Source of the DNA: Mycolicibacterium neworleansense
GTDB taxonomy: Bacteria > Actinomycetota > Actinomycetes > Mycobacteriales > Mycobacteriaceae
Direction: 5' to 3'
Length of the DNA: 64,000 nucleotides
Assembly (NCBI RefSeq): GCF_001245615.1
Contig: NZ_CWKH01000002.1
Coordinates: 1,240,001-1,304,000 of the forward strand
A program made the translations under genes and the position numbers. The stretch's first letter is position 1. Every line of letters begins with the position of its first letter. Below, piece by piece: positions 55,133 to 63,139 of this stretch. Under the pieces are notes generated by a model. That model searched no databases, had not been told where the DNA came from, and was given only the letters and a program-made list of their open reading frames with translations.

Positions 55133-55897
55133 TCAGTCGGCGACGCTTTGCACGATGATGTCGTGCACGAACTGGGCCAGGCCCGGCTCGACATCGTCGT
55201 AGTAGCGGGTGAAGCGCTCATCGGCCAGGTACATCTGGGCCAGGCACACGTGCATGTCATCGCTGCAGTCGTAGAACCGTTCGATCCCGGCTCGATGGCG
55301 GGCCGCGAGCCGGCCGGCAGGCACCGACCCCGGCTCCACACCCGACCGCTTGGCCGCGGCCAGATCGGCCAGCAGCCGATCACCTTCGGACTTGATCTCG
55401 AGCCAGGCCTGTTTGGTCAGCCTGGCCGCGCGTTCCTGCGACTGCCGCCACTCGTCGGTGTCACCCCAGCGTTCCCGGACCTCGTCGGCATGCTCGTCAT
55501 ACACGGCACTGCCGAAGATCTCGGCCTGCTCCTCGGCGGTGAGCTGAATACCCCTGTTGTGGGCGCTCATCAATTCCTCCACTGCCTTGATGGTCTGCTG
55601 CAGCTGCTCAGCCTGGTCGCACAGCAGGCTGTGCTGGCGTTGCAGATGGGCGAGCACGTCGGCATCCTCGTCGTCGAGCAGGGACCGGATCTCGTCCAGG
55701 GCCAGCCCGACCGAGCGGTACACCAGCACCAGGTGCAGGCGCTCGACATCGGCGTCGGTATAGCCGCGGTAACCCGCCGCGGTACGGACGCTGGGCACCA
55801 CCAGGCCGATGTGGTCGTAGTGATGCAACGTGCGCACCGAGACACCCGTCAGTGCGGCGACCGCACCAACGGACTCCTGCGATGAATTCGCGTGCAT
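55133..55897 (-). CDS. MerR-family regulator with TipAS domain
   Basis: 254 residues, the length of TipA-L. The N-terminal MerR HTH is clear ([38 protein letters not shown]), then a coiled-coil dimer helix, then a C-terminal TipAS-like antibiotic-binding domain ([40 protein letters not shown]). Proteins of this type activate efflux on binding thiopeptides or related drugs. The typical TipAS cysteine is present in the CSDDMHVC stretch. The promoter has an extended 19-bp spacer; see the operator entry. Confidence 0.93.
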   Translation of the reverse strand: MHANSSQESVGAVAALTGVSVRTLHHYDHIGLVVPSVRTAAGYRGYTDADVERLHLVLVYRSVGLALDEIRSLLDDEDADVLAHLQRQHSLLCDQAEQLQQTIKAVEELMSAHNRGIQLTAEEQAEIFGSAVYDEHADEVRERWGDTDEWRQSQERAARLTKQAWLEIKSEGDRLLADLAAAKRSGVEPGSVPAGRLAARHRAGIERFYDCSDDMHVCLAQMYLADERFTRYYDDVEPGLAQFVHDIIVQSVAD

Positions 55898-55903
55898 CAG
55901 GCC

Positions 55904-55934
55904 ACTATCGACCCTGACGTCGCGTCAGGGTCAA
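55904..55934 (-). promoter_or_regulatory. MerR-type promoter and operator
   Basis: On the minus strand TTGACC (55934-55929) and GATAGT (55909-55904) are separated by 19 bp, the long spacer of MerR-controlled promoters. The spacer contains a perfect palindrome (55910-55932) with arms GACCCTGACG and CGTCAGGGTC around three bases. It faces the MerR gene start at 55897, so this is autoregulation. Confidence 0.8.
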
Positions 55935-55941
55935 GCCCGGA

Positions 55942-56460
55942 TCAGCTGTTTTCGGAATGACGGCGGCTGAGCAACACCAACAGCACCGCCAGAACGCCCA
56001 CGGCCACCGCCGCGGCCAGCGGCAACTTGGACGACGAGGTGTCGCTGACCGGAACGGGCACCGGGCCCGATACCGGGTTGGCAGCCGAGGTGACGGTCGA
56101 CTTTGCTTGTGCAGCAGTCTCTTTGGCGGCCTTGGCGACATCGGGCAACGGAGTGACGGTGGCCGGTGCGGGTTCGGCCGGGGGCGCAGCGGCCGGGGGC
56201 GGCGGGGCGGGCTGGGCCTTCTTGGCCGGAGCCTTCTTCGCCGGAGCTTTCTTGGCGGCCTTGGCCGGAGCCTTCTTCGCGGCGGCCTTCTTGGCGGCGG
56301 CCTTCTTCGCCGGAGCTTTCTTGGCCGGTGTTGGACCGGGCTTGGGCACCGGGGCCGGAGCGGGCGGAGCAGGATCCGCGCCGGCCGCCGACGCATCGGC
56401 CGCAGCCGACTCCGCTGCGGGCTCGGGCTTCTCGGCGGGTTGATCCTGCTGCTCTGGCAT
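55942..56460 (-). CDS. hns: Hns, membrane-anchored Lys/Ala-rich protein (Rv3852 homologue)
   Basis: 172 residues from ATG 56460. A Pro/Ala/Glu-rich N-terminus is followed by PAKKA-type repeats between residues 50 and 90, more Pro/Ala sequence, and a C-terminal transmembrane helix (KLPLAAAVAVGVLAVLLVLLS) with a short RRHSENS tail. Rv3852 has the same layout and is called H-NS by its lysine-rich repeats, although it is membrane-bound and has little in common with enterobacterial H-NS. Homology and order (between rraA and Rv3850) support the call. Confidence 0.9.
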   Translation of the reverse strand: MPEQQDQPAEKPEPAAESAAADASAAGADPAPPAPAPVPKPGPTPAKKAPAKKAAAKKAAAKKAPAKAAKKAPAKKAPAKKAQPAPPPPAAAPPAEPAPATVTPLPDVAKAAKETAAQAKSTVTSAANPVSGPVPVPVSDTSSSKLPLAAAVAVGVLAVLLVLLSRRHSENS

Positions 56461-56549
56461 CTGGCTGCTCCTTCGCAGTGTCCGGTTTTCCGCGCCAGCG
56501 CGGTGGGTGGGGGCCGGCAGTGTTTCCATCATGCCAGGCGCCGCAGCGG

Positions 56550-57383
56550 TCAACCCGTGACGGCCAGAACCGCGGCGAGGGTGACCGCAACTGCCATGAT
56601 GCCCAATTCCACCAGGGAGCGGGTCTGCGACAACGCGGCGCTGCTGCGGTGCGCCCGCGCCGCGGGCAGCCATTGCGACCGGTTTCGCCAGGCCAGCACC
56701 AGCAGCGCCACGGTCACCGCGATCTTGGCCATCAGCACCCGGCCGTAGCCGGTGGCCCACAATTCGGCGGGCGAGCTCAACTTGATCACCGCCCCGGCCA
56801 CCCCGGCGAGCAGCAGCACGCCCACACACGACAGCGACAACTGCGAGAACCGGGGCAGCACCCTGGCCCACTGGCCGCGGTGCGACACCGTCAGCACCAG
56901 CGCCGCCAGGACACCGCACCACACCGCGGCGGCCAGGGCGTGCACCGCGACAGCCATCCCGCCGACCGGGCTCTCCGAGAGGTGCCCGGACAGGGTCCGG
57001 GCCGCAACGCCGACGGCCGCTAATCCGATGGTCGCGGCGGTGGCCGTGGCGGATCGAGGGGCCAGGACCGCCACCACGCCGACGATCAGCGCCGCCGCGA
57101 TGCCGACCAGACCTGAACGGCCCGCAGCGGTGTACAGACCGAAATCGGCCAGGGTGTGCACCCCGATCTGCCAGAACCCGACGCCCGCGGTCTGCGCGGC
57201 CTCCACGGTCAGCCGAACGACCTCGGCGAGCAGCCAGATCGCCGCCGCCAGGGCGAGTGGCCCGGCCGCCTTCCGGCTCAACTCGGCGCGGTAGCGGTCG
57301 GATTCCAGCAGGGGCACCGCGGCCAGGCCGAGGGTGACGATGGCGGCGCAGTCGGCAAGCGCCCGGATCAGTGCTCCGGTCAC
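56550..57383 (-). CDS. copD: CopD-family copper membrane protein
   Basis: 277 residues from GTG 57383, which overlaps the copC stop by 4 bp. Eight hydrophobic segments. His/Trp in VHALAAAVWCGVL, an ALVLTVSHRGQWARVLPRFSQLS loop, and GRVLMAKIAVTVALLVLAWRNR match the CopD/PcoD family. It is thought to move copper across the membrane with CopC. The frame is open for 720 bp farther upstream, which is only a shadow of copC and ycnI. Confidence 0.88.
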   Translation of the reverse strand: MTGALIRALADCAAIVTLGLAAVPLLESDRYRAELSRKAAGPLALAAAIWLLAEVVRLTVEAAQTAGVGFWQIGVHTLADFGLYTAAGRSGLVGIAAALIVGVVAVLAPRSATATAATIGLAAVGVAARTLSGHLSESPVGGMAVAVHALAAAVWCGVLAALVLTVSHRGQWARVLPRFSQLSLSCVGVLLLAGVAGAVIKLSSPAELWATGYGRVLMAKIAVTVALLVLAWRNRSQWLPAARAHRSSAALSQTRSLVELGIMAVAVTLAAVLAVTG

Positions 57384-57853
57384 CGTCGGCGCCGGACCGC
57401 CCACCAGGCTCCGCCGCCGATGAGCACGACGGCAACCAGCACGAACGGCCACACCACGATTCCGCCGTCGGACGGTGCCTGCGCCGATGCGGCCGACCCC
57501 GGCGTGCCCGTGCCCGCGACGGTCAGCTCGAACGACCACGAACCCGAAACCACGTGCCCGTCGGCCGAGGTCACCCGGTAATTCACGGTGTAGGTACCGG
57601 CCGGGCCCAGCGGGCGGACCCCGACGCTGAGCACCGCACCGGCGACCTTCGGCTCTCCCTCGGACCACAGGTTGTTGTCCGGCCCGACGACCGTCATGTT
57701 GGCGAATGCCGGCTGCAGTGCCTCGTTGAAGGTGGCGCTCACCCGGGGCGGCGAGGCGCTCAGCGCCGCGTGCTCGGCCGGCTCGGCGGCAACCCGGGCC
57801 GCGTGCGCCGATGCGGCCGGGGCCCCGACCAGTGCCGAGGCGGCCAGGATCAG
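57380..57853 (-). CDS. copC: CopC-like copper-binding protein with unusual start
   Basis: 157 residues if translation begins at CTG 57853. The mature part shows the CopC pattern: H immediately after the AASA-H cleavage site, HAALSASPPRVSATFNEALQ, and a beta sandwich to about residue 115. A C-terminal transmembrane helix (VVWPFVLVAVVLIGGGAWW) and an R-R-R-R tail follow. There is no in-frame ATG, GTG or TTG between the preceding stop and GTG 57742. Starting at 57742 would delete the signal peptide and the copper-binding His. CTG 57853 overlaps the ycnI stop as CTGA. The start therefore remains uncertain. Confidence 0.75.
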   Translation of the reverse strand: MILAASALVGAPAASAHAARVAAEPAEHAALSASPPRVSATFNEALQPAFANMTVVGPDNNLWSEGEPKVAGAVLSVGVRPLGPAGTYTVNYRVTSADGHVVSGSWSFELTVAGTGTPGSAASAQAPSDGGIVVWPFVLVAVVLIGGGAWWAVRRRR

Positions 57854-58368
57854 CCCTGTGCGCGGGCGGCGGCCAGCGCCAGTTGCGGTGCGGGGTGCTC
57901 GGGCTCGCTGCCGTCGGGCAGCGGGGCTTCATCCCACCGGACCACGGAGCCGTCGGAGTAGGTCTGGGTGACGGGGAAGCTCGCCGTCTCCGCATCGGGC
58001 AGCTTGACCGACAACCGGAACAACGCGAACTGCTCGGATGAGATACCGACCCCGGGCGCCGCGGTCCAGGTGACCGTCCGGACCGTGCCGGCGGAGGCAT
58101 CACGGTCGAGCTTGGCCGTCCAACCCGGCATCACCTCTGTGCGGGCCGAGGCCACGTCGGGCAGATCGACGGTCAATTGTGTTGTCAGCGCGCCGGAATC
58201 GGACTCGCCGGGGACCCGGAAAGTCAGTACCGAAGTGGTTCCGGGCGTCGGATTGTCGGCGTCGACGTGGACGTGCGCCCATGCCGGTGCCGCGGTGAGC
58301 AGGCCGATGACCGCCACCGCCGCGGTCGTGAGCAGGGCGCGCGACGGCGCCCCGGTGAGGGGTTGCAT
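57850..58368 (-). CDS. YcnI-like DUF1775 protein
   Basis: 172 residues from ATG 58368 with a Sec signal (cleavage near AWAHVHVD) so that the mature protein starts with His, Val, His. This is the N-terminal His copper-binding arrangement of YcnI-type proteins. The beta domain continues to PVTQTYSDGSVVRWDE. Encoded just before copC and copD, so it is probably a periplasmic copper chaperone. It is followed by the 4-bp CTGA overlap with copC. Confidence 0.9.
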   Translation of the reverse strand: MQPLTGAPSRALLTTAAVAVIGLLTAAPAWAHVHVDADNPTPGTTSVLTFRVPGESDSGALTTQLTVDLPDVASARTEVMPGWTAKLDRDASAGTVRTVTWTAAPGVGISSEQFALFRLSVKLPDAETASFPVTQTYSDGSVVRWDEAPLPDGSEPEHPAPQLALAAARAQG

Positions 58369-58405
58369 TTCTGGGTGTCTTTCTGGAGTCGATCGGATCG
58401 GACGG

Positions 58406-58930
58406 TCAGGCGATGACGCCGGCCGGCGGACCCCGATGAGACACCGAAGCGGCCAGGAACAGGGCCGAGTGCAACGGCTGATCGGCGCCGCGGGCCATGA
58501 CGCACACCGCCGGTGCCGGGACGGTCCGGACTTCCTGCACCGCCACGCGCGCCACGCGCGATACCGCTGCGCACAACCTGGCACCGCAGGCGATCAGACC
58601 GGCGCCGAGCGATACCGCGGCCAGATGCGCCACGAGCATCACCACGCCGGGCCGGGCCTCGTGGGAGTGACCCGCCGTCGCCAACAGCGCGTGAGACAGC
58701 AGCTGCCCGGTCCCGAGCAGGCCCCACAGCACCGCGGCGCGGTTCGCGCCCGCCACGGTCGCGGCGACGGTGCCCAGGGTCACCGCCAGCACCGTGAGCT
58801 GGGCGGCCACCGCCCCGGCCGGCAGGGCTCCGCCGGCGACGCCGTGGGCTGCGATGGCCAGTGCGGCCGTGAGGGAACCGACGGCCGTACCGCGCAGCAG
58901 GGCTGCGGAATCGATACGGGCGCCGGTCAT
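58406..58930 (-). CDS. Four- to five-pass membrane protein in copper cluster
   Basis: 174 residues with five hydrophobic segments and a central GHSHEARPGVV loop that carries His and Glu, and Cys in two segments (ACGARLCAAVSR, AVCVMARG). It lies 37 bp before ycnI and 10 bp after the Rv3850-like gene on the same strand, so it likely belongs to the copper operon. No described family is recognised. Confidence 0.82.
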   Translation of the reverse strand: MTGARIDSAALLRGTAVGSLTAALAIAAHGVAGGALPAGAVAAQLTVLAVTLGTVAATVAGANRAAVLWGLLGTGQLLSHALLATAGHSHEARPGVVMLVAHLAAVSLGAGLIACGARLCAAVSRVARVAVQEVRTVPAPAVCVMARGADQPLHSALFLAASVSHRGPPAGVIA

Positions 58931-58940
58931 CGAATCGGGG

Positions 58941-59597
58941 TCAGACCAGTCCCAGCCGCGCCATCAGGTCGGCATCGATGCCGTCGAGCTGGGCGGCGAT
59001 CGCCGCGTGTGCGCCGCGGCGACGTGCGGTCGGCATGTTCTCGGCGGCGGTCACCGCGGCGGCCAGATCGGTCAGGCGGTCATTGACCGCCGCGACGAAC
59101 TGCTTGGTCTCGGCGTCCTTCGGCTTCTTCTCGGCGACTTGCCGCAGAGTCTGCTCGGCCCCGGAAATGCGCGCCGACAGCTCCGCGCCGTGTCCGGAGA
59201 ACTGTCCGAGCTGGGCCAGCGGCACGCCGAGACGATCGGCGCGACGTTCATCCAGGGCGCCGCGGGCGGCCGTGGCGGCACGGTAGATCAACGGCACGAG
59301 GACCGGCGCCAGCAAACGCGTGACCGTCAGCAGCCGACGAATCCGGGCGGGGGCCAGCAGACGTCCCTCCCGCGCCGCCTTCAGCTCGGCCTCGGCCACC
59401 TTGAGGGCATTGCGGTCGCTGTCTCGCTGTGCCTTGACCTGAGCTTTGAGGGCCCGCTGGGCAGCTTTTTGGTCGGACTTGATGCGACGAGCCTCATTCT
59501 TTGCGGTGAGCCGGGCTTCCAGCTTGGCCTTGGCCTTGATGGCGCGGGCTTCGGCGCGGCGGGTGGCGCGGCTTTTTCGTCGCGTGAACAGGCCCAT
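58941..59597 (-). CDS. DUF6474-type basic coiled-coil protein (Rv3850 homologue)
   Basis: 218 residues from ATG 59597, equal to the Rv3850 length, with the start M-G-L-F-T-R-R. The N-terminal half is lysine/arginine/alanine-rich and strongly helical (RRAEARAIKAKAKLEARLTAKN, about residues 10-90); the C-terminal half is a helical domain with no known motif. No signal or transmembrane helix is seen. Unknown function; the basic coiled coil suggests binding to nucleic acid or membrane. Confidence 0.9.
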   Translation of the reverse strand: MGLFTRRKSRATRRAEARAIKAKAKLEARLTAKNEARRIKSDQKAAQRALKAQVKAQRDSDRNALKVAEAELKAAREGRLLAPARIRRLLTVTRLLAPVLVPLIYRAATAARGALDERRADRLGVPLAQLGQFSGHGAELSARISGAEQTLRQVAEKKPKDAETKQFVAAVNDRLTDLAAAVTAAENMPTARRRGAHAAIAAQLDGIDADLMARLGLV

Positions 59598-59725
59598 TCC
59601 GGTTGCCTCCCGGTCAATTCGTCGTGTGTTCATGGTCACCGCAGAACTGCTGCAGACCCACAGTATCGTCCGGTGGATTTGCTCCGCCGCGCGTCCCCGC
59701 GATCACGGCGGGCAATCGTCTCAGC

Positions 59726-59732
59726 TAGCAAA
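59726..59732. promoter_or_regulatory. EspR-type heptamer ahead of Ser/Thr-rich gene
   Basis: TAGCAAA is the complement of TTTGCTA and fits TTTGC[TC][GA], a pattern I recall for EspR. It lies in the divergent gap 77 bp before GTG 59809. A single heptamer is weak evidence. Confidence 0.35.
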
Positions 59733-59808
59733 TTTGGGCTGCCCGTTTGTGCAAGAATCGAATTCATCAACGGAGCTTGCGGGCGGTGCGCGAAAGGGTG
59801 GTGACAAC

Positions 59809-60993
59809 GTGCGTTCGCGGTTGCGCGTCGCCGCCTCGACCGGTCTGGTGCTTACGGGCCTGATCATCGCCGGTCTCGGGGGAGCTTTGGCGTTTGCCGA
59901 TCCGGATCGGGGCCGGCCCGACAGCGGTCAGGGCTCGTCGAACAATGGCGGAAACGGCCACGACGGGCACGAGGGCAAGGATCACGGAGAAGGTCACGAT
60001 CAGGATGGCGACTCCCAGGGCGACGACGACGACGAGGACGGCCCGTCGGGCACGCGCACGTCCCACAAACCCACCAAGACGAGCGGCAAGCCGACGAAGA
60101 CAAGCGGCAAACCGACCAAGACAGACGAACCAACCGGCACCGCGCATCCGTCCGGCACACACACGCCCCCGCAAACCGAAACCGGAACCGAAACCAAGAC
60201 CGAGACCGAGACGCCACCGAGCACACAGCCGTCCGAATCGGAGACACCGACGACATCGGCCAGCGAGACCGTGACGACCACTCATTCGACGACGGCGGTC
60301 ACCACGACGGCCGTCACGACGACCGAGACCACCTCGCCGACGACCTCGCGCACCACCGAGACGACCAAGTCGACTTCCGAGACCACATCGGAAACCACCG
60401 AGACGACTTCGGAGACCACCGAGACCACATCGGAAACCACCGAGACCACCACGACCCTCATCGGTGGCGCCGCGGGCGGGGGAGGCGGCGGCGGTGGCGG
60501 TGTGCCCGCGCCGTTCAACTATCCGCGCCCGCCCGACATGCAGTTGCCGTCACCTCAGGCGCAGGCACCTGACGTGGCCGTGCCGCCGCCGCCCGGCCTG
60601 GCCGCAGCGGCCGGGTTGCCGCCGATCGTGGCGCCGGTCGTCGTCCTTCCTGTCATCGTGCCGCCGCTGGCAGTGCCGTTGCAGGCTCCCGGCTCCGACC
60701 AGGGGCCGCAGTCCGGTCCGCGGTCGGGACCCGACGTGCAACCGTCCACGAAGATGCGGACCGAGACGCGGCCGCCGGCCGCCGTCGGATTGGAGGCCGG
60801 GCTCGCGCCGGTGTCCTTCCGGGCGGGCTATGCGGACTACCTGCGGACCGCGAACACGATGGAACTCGCGGCAGTGGCACTGCCCGGCGTGGGCGGAATG
60901 ATGGCACTGACCGGGCTGGGCGGGCTCGTAGGTTACCGGCAGGCCAAAGCGGGCCGTACCGTCCGAGTCGATGCCAGCCGGTTCATGAGGTAG
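59809..60993 (+). CDS. Ser/Thr/Pro-rich exported protein with C-terminal helix
   Basis: 394 residues from GTG 59809, with GAAAGGGTGG in front. The N-terminus is a signal or anchor (VLTGLIIAGLGGALAFA). Next comes a His/Gly/Asp-rich block (about 35-75), a KPTKTSG repeat block, then about 100 residues of Thr/Ser/Glu repeats (TTSETTETTSETTETT), a nine-Gly run, a Pro-rich region and a C-terminal hydrophobic helix (VALPGVGGMMALTGLGGLVGY). It looks like a cell-envelope stalk protein, possibly O-mannosylated. No catalytic domain is visible. Confidence 0.85.
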   Translation: MRSRLRVAASTGLVLTGLIIAGLGGALAFADPDRGRPDSGQGSSNNGGNGHDGHEGKDHGEGHDQDGDSQGDDDDEDGPSGTRTSHKPTKTSGKPTKTSGKPTKTDEPTGTAHPSGTHTPPQTETGTETKTETETPPSTQPSESETPTTSASETVTTTHSTTAVTTTAVTTTETTSPTTSRTTETTKSTSETTSETTETTSETTETTSETTETTTTLIGGAAGGGGGGGGGVPAPFNYPRPPDMQLPSPQAQAPDVAVPPPPGLAAAAGLPPIVAPVVVLPVIVPPLAVPLQAPGSDQGPQSGPRSGPDVQPSTKMRTETRPPAAVGLEAGLAPVSFRAGYADYLRTANTMELAAVALPGVGGMMALTGLGGLVGYRQAKAGRTVRVDASRFMR

Positions 60994-61063
60994 GAACGAC
61001 CTGGGAGAATCCAGGTAAGAGGACTTGTCCAGGCGTACTACGAAAGGGTGGAAAGGGGGGAAC

Positions 61064-61555
61064 ATGTCCGCCAGTCGAAGCGTCACGCGCGCTGTCAACG
61101 AGGTTCTCGACCTCGCCCCTCGACAGGGCGAAGTCACATTGACCCGGCTGGTCGACGCGGTGAGCGCCGACCGCGGTAGGCCGATCGAGCTGACCATGGC
61201 CGAACTACCCCCCGGCGTGTGCGGGCAATGGCGTCAATACGCCGACCGTGACGTGTTCCTGATCCAGCAGGGCCTGCCGGCCTGGGATCGCACCCTGGCG
61301 CATGAACTCGGCCACCTGGTCCTCGGCCACGAAGGCATCTCGATTGTCGACGCGGCCGCAGCCACCGCCGAGGTCGCGACGTCGGATCTGATTTCCTACA
61401 TGCTCAACCAGCGGACCGGCTGCATGGGACCCAACGGCGAGGACATCGAGCAGGAGGCCGAGGACTTCGCCGCGCTACTGCTCTACCGCCTGGGCCGGCT
61501 GCCCTCCGATCGCTCATCGATCGTGCAGGTCCGCCTCGGAGAGGCATTTGGTTGA
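61064..61555 (+). CDS. ImmA/IrrE-type zinc metallopeptidase
   Basis: 163 residues from ATG 61064 behind a strong GGAAAGGGGGGAAC site. The HExxH motif is in LAHELGHLVLGHEG (about residue 85), preceded by the usual strand DVFLIQQGL, with an acidic segment downstream (EDIEQEAEDFAALLL). ImmA/IrrE proteins commonly cleave or inactivate a partner XRE-type repressor. The downstream membrane gene begins at TTG 61552 with a 4-bp overlap, and the EspR gene lies beyond it. Confidence 0.9.
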   Translation: MSASRSVTRAVNEVLDLAPRQGEVTLTRLVDAVSADRGRPIELTMAELPPGVCGQWRQYADRDVFLIQQGLPAWDRTLAHELGHLVLGHEGISIVDAAAATAEVATSDLISYMLNQRTGCMGPNGEDIEQEAEDFAALLLYRLGRLPSDRSSIVQVRLGEAFG

Positions 61556-62685
61556 TCGTCTGGGTGATCGCCGGCCTTCTCGGCCTGGCTACCGGCCTGC
61601 GCATCGGCTGGGCACTGGTCAACAAGCAGTCCTTGGTGAGCTCCGCGATGATCCTGTCGTTGGGCAGCCTCGGCGTCGTGGCCGCGCTCAACTGGCAGCC
61701 GCTGGCCCTGCTGATCGACACGGTGGTGCACTGGCCCAACATCGCGGTCGGACTGAGCCAGGTCGCGCTGATCGCCTGCGCGGCCGGCAGTTGCGTGATG
61801 ATCACGACCGCGTCGTCGGGTCATTCGGCCACCCTCACCCGTCGCATCGCATTGATCCAGTACGGCGTCGCGGGCATCGTGGCCGTCGTCAGCCTGGTGA
61901 TCTTCTTCCGGGCCGGTAGGCAACCGGAGATGTCTCCGTCGGAGTATCTGAAGCGGGACCTCGGATCGAGCGGCACCTCGTGGCTGCTGCCGCTGCTCTA
62001 CGTGTTCCTGGCGCTGACCCTGGTGGCCTGGGCCGGGCTGCGCTACTCGAACCGCAGCCGGCGCGGCCGCGCGCTGTTCCTGTTCACCGTCGGCATGGTG
62101 CTGATCGTCGCCGCCAGCGGCTTCGTCCTGCTGCGGGCCGCGGGGCGGACCGAGCCGGTCGGTGTCGGCGCCGCGGCGACCATGCTCGGCTGTGCGATGG
62201 TCATCGTCGCCGCCGGATCCCTGCTGCCGAGCGTCGAAGACTGGTTCGGTGCCCGGCAGGAATTGCGCACCATCAAGCCGCTGCTGGGCGAGCTGGCCCG
62301 GCGGCAGCCCGACGTCGGGATCGGGGTGCGTCCGCGCGGACCGCTGGTGTTCCGCGTCGCCGAACGGATGTCACTGATCTCCGACGCGCTGTACCTGGAG
62401 GCGACCGCCGCCGACGCGCGTCAGCACGAGAACGCCGGACCGCGCGGGTCGAGCGGATCAAGTGGCACAACACATTTGGGGGATGCCGAGCGACCCCAGG
62501 TGTCCCCGCGCGATCAGGCGCGGGCCATCGCCCAGTGGATCTACGACACCCGCGAGGCGAACGAAGGTTCGGCGTTCCCGGGGCTGGCCTGGCTCAGCCA
62601 GCCCGAATCGTATTCGGACCGGGAATGGATTCTGGCGATCGCCGAGCAGTACCGGGAACTGGACCGCACAGCAGCGCGCAGTTGA
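61552..62685 (+). CDS. MAB_1171c-type multi-pass membrane protein (DUF6545-like)
   Basis: 377 residues starting at TTG 61552 inside the ImmA stop (TTGA). Seven to eight transmembrane segments span residues 1-230. The C-terminal cytoplasmic domain carries RPRGPLVFRVAERMSLISDALYLEA and QARAIAQWIYDTREAN, the pattern of the family annotated as MAB_1171c putative transporters (DUF6545). I recall this gene type next to ImmA and an XRE-type regulator in actinobacteria. Signal, ligand and transport activity are unknown. Confidence 0.87.
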   Translation: MIVWVIAGLLGLATGLRIGWALVNKQSLVSSAMILSLGSLGVVAALNWQPLALLIDTVVHWPNIAVGLSQVALIACAAGSCVMITTASSGHSATLTRRIALIQYGVAGIVAVVSLVIFFRAGRQPEMSPSEYLKRDLGSSGTSWLLPLLYVFLALTLVAWAGLRYSNRSRRGRALFLFTVGMVLIVAASGFVLLRAAGRTEPVGVGAAATMLGCAMVIVAAGSLLPSVEDWFGARQELRTIKPLLGELARRQPDVGIGVRPRGPLVFRVAERMSLISDALYLEATAADARQHENAGPRGSSGSSGTTHLGDAERPQVSPRDQARAIAQWIYDTREANEGSAFPGLAWLSQPESYSDREWILAIAEQYRELDRTAARS

Positions 62686-62714
62686 AACCCACGTGCGCGG
62701 GTTTCAACTGCGCG
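62675..62714. terminator. 16-bp perfect hairpin overlapping stop codon
   Basis: CGCGCAGTTGAAACCC and GGGTTTCAACTGCGCG form a perfect stem with an 8-nt loop; the stop codon of the membrane-protein gene lies inside the left arm. No U-tract follows. It separates this gene from convergent espR. Confidence 0.75.
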
Positions 62715-62740
62715 GCAAGGTGTCAGACGAATCCGACGAG

Positions 62741-63139
62741 TCAGTCGTCGAGGTTTTCCCGGCGACGCAGCTCATCGACCTTCTGGACCAGGTCCTGCTG
62801 GGCTTCGGAGGACAGCCCCACGGTGCGGGCGGCGATCCGGCGGATCCCTTCGTCACGCATGCTGGCCAGCCAGGTCAGCTCCTTGTCGAGCTTCTCGTAG
62901 TACTCGTCGTCGGTGAAGTAAGCCGGCTTGATCCGGAAGAAGTTGGCAAGTGCGGCCATGGTTGCCGCCGACGGGTTGGTCCGGTTGCCCGAACGGAGCT
63001 GCGACAGGTACGGGGCCGACATGGTGACGCCCTCAGACTTCAGTGCGGCGATCACCTCGGCAGACGTGTGGGGTCCGCGCCCAGGCGGATAAACCGTATC
63101 GAACAGGCGGTTTAGGCGGGCGGCGAACGTCTTGCTCAT
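62741..63139 (-). CDS. espR: EspR, nucleoid-associated regulator of ESX-1 and cell-wall genes
   Basis: 132 residues, the M. tuberculosis length, from ATG 63139. The N-terminal HTH (TSAEVIAALKSEGVTMSAPYLSQLRSGNRTNPSAATMAALANFFRI) and the DDEYYEKLDKELTWL dimerisation region follow the EspR sequence closely. EspR binds DNA as a dimer of dimers and controls the espACD locus and many envelope genes in M. tuberculosis. The upstream frame to 63379 is not coding. The gene lies opposite the ImmA/membrane pair. Confidence 0.97.
   Translation of the reverse strand: MSKTFAARLNRLFDTVYPPGRGPHTSAEVIAALKSEGVTMSAPYLSQLRSGNRTNPSAATMAALANFFRIKPAYFTDDEYYEKLDKELTWLASMRDEGIRRIAARTVGLSSEAQQDLVQKVDELRRRENLDD

Noticed and set aside
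55942..57435. Single 497-codon protein spanning hns and copD regions
   Set aside because: The frame is the fortuitous extension of hns across the antisense of copD; the start at 56460 and the homology to Rv3852 settle the real gene.
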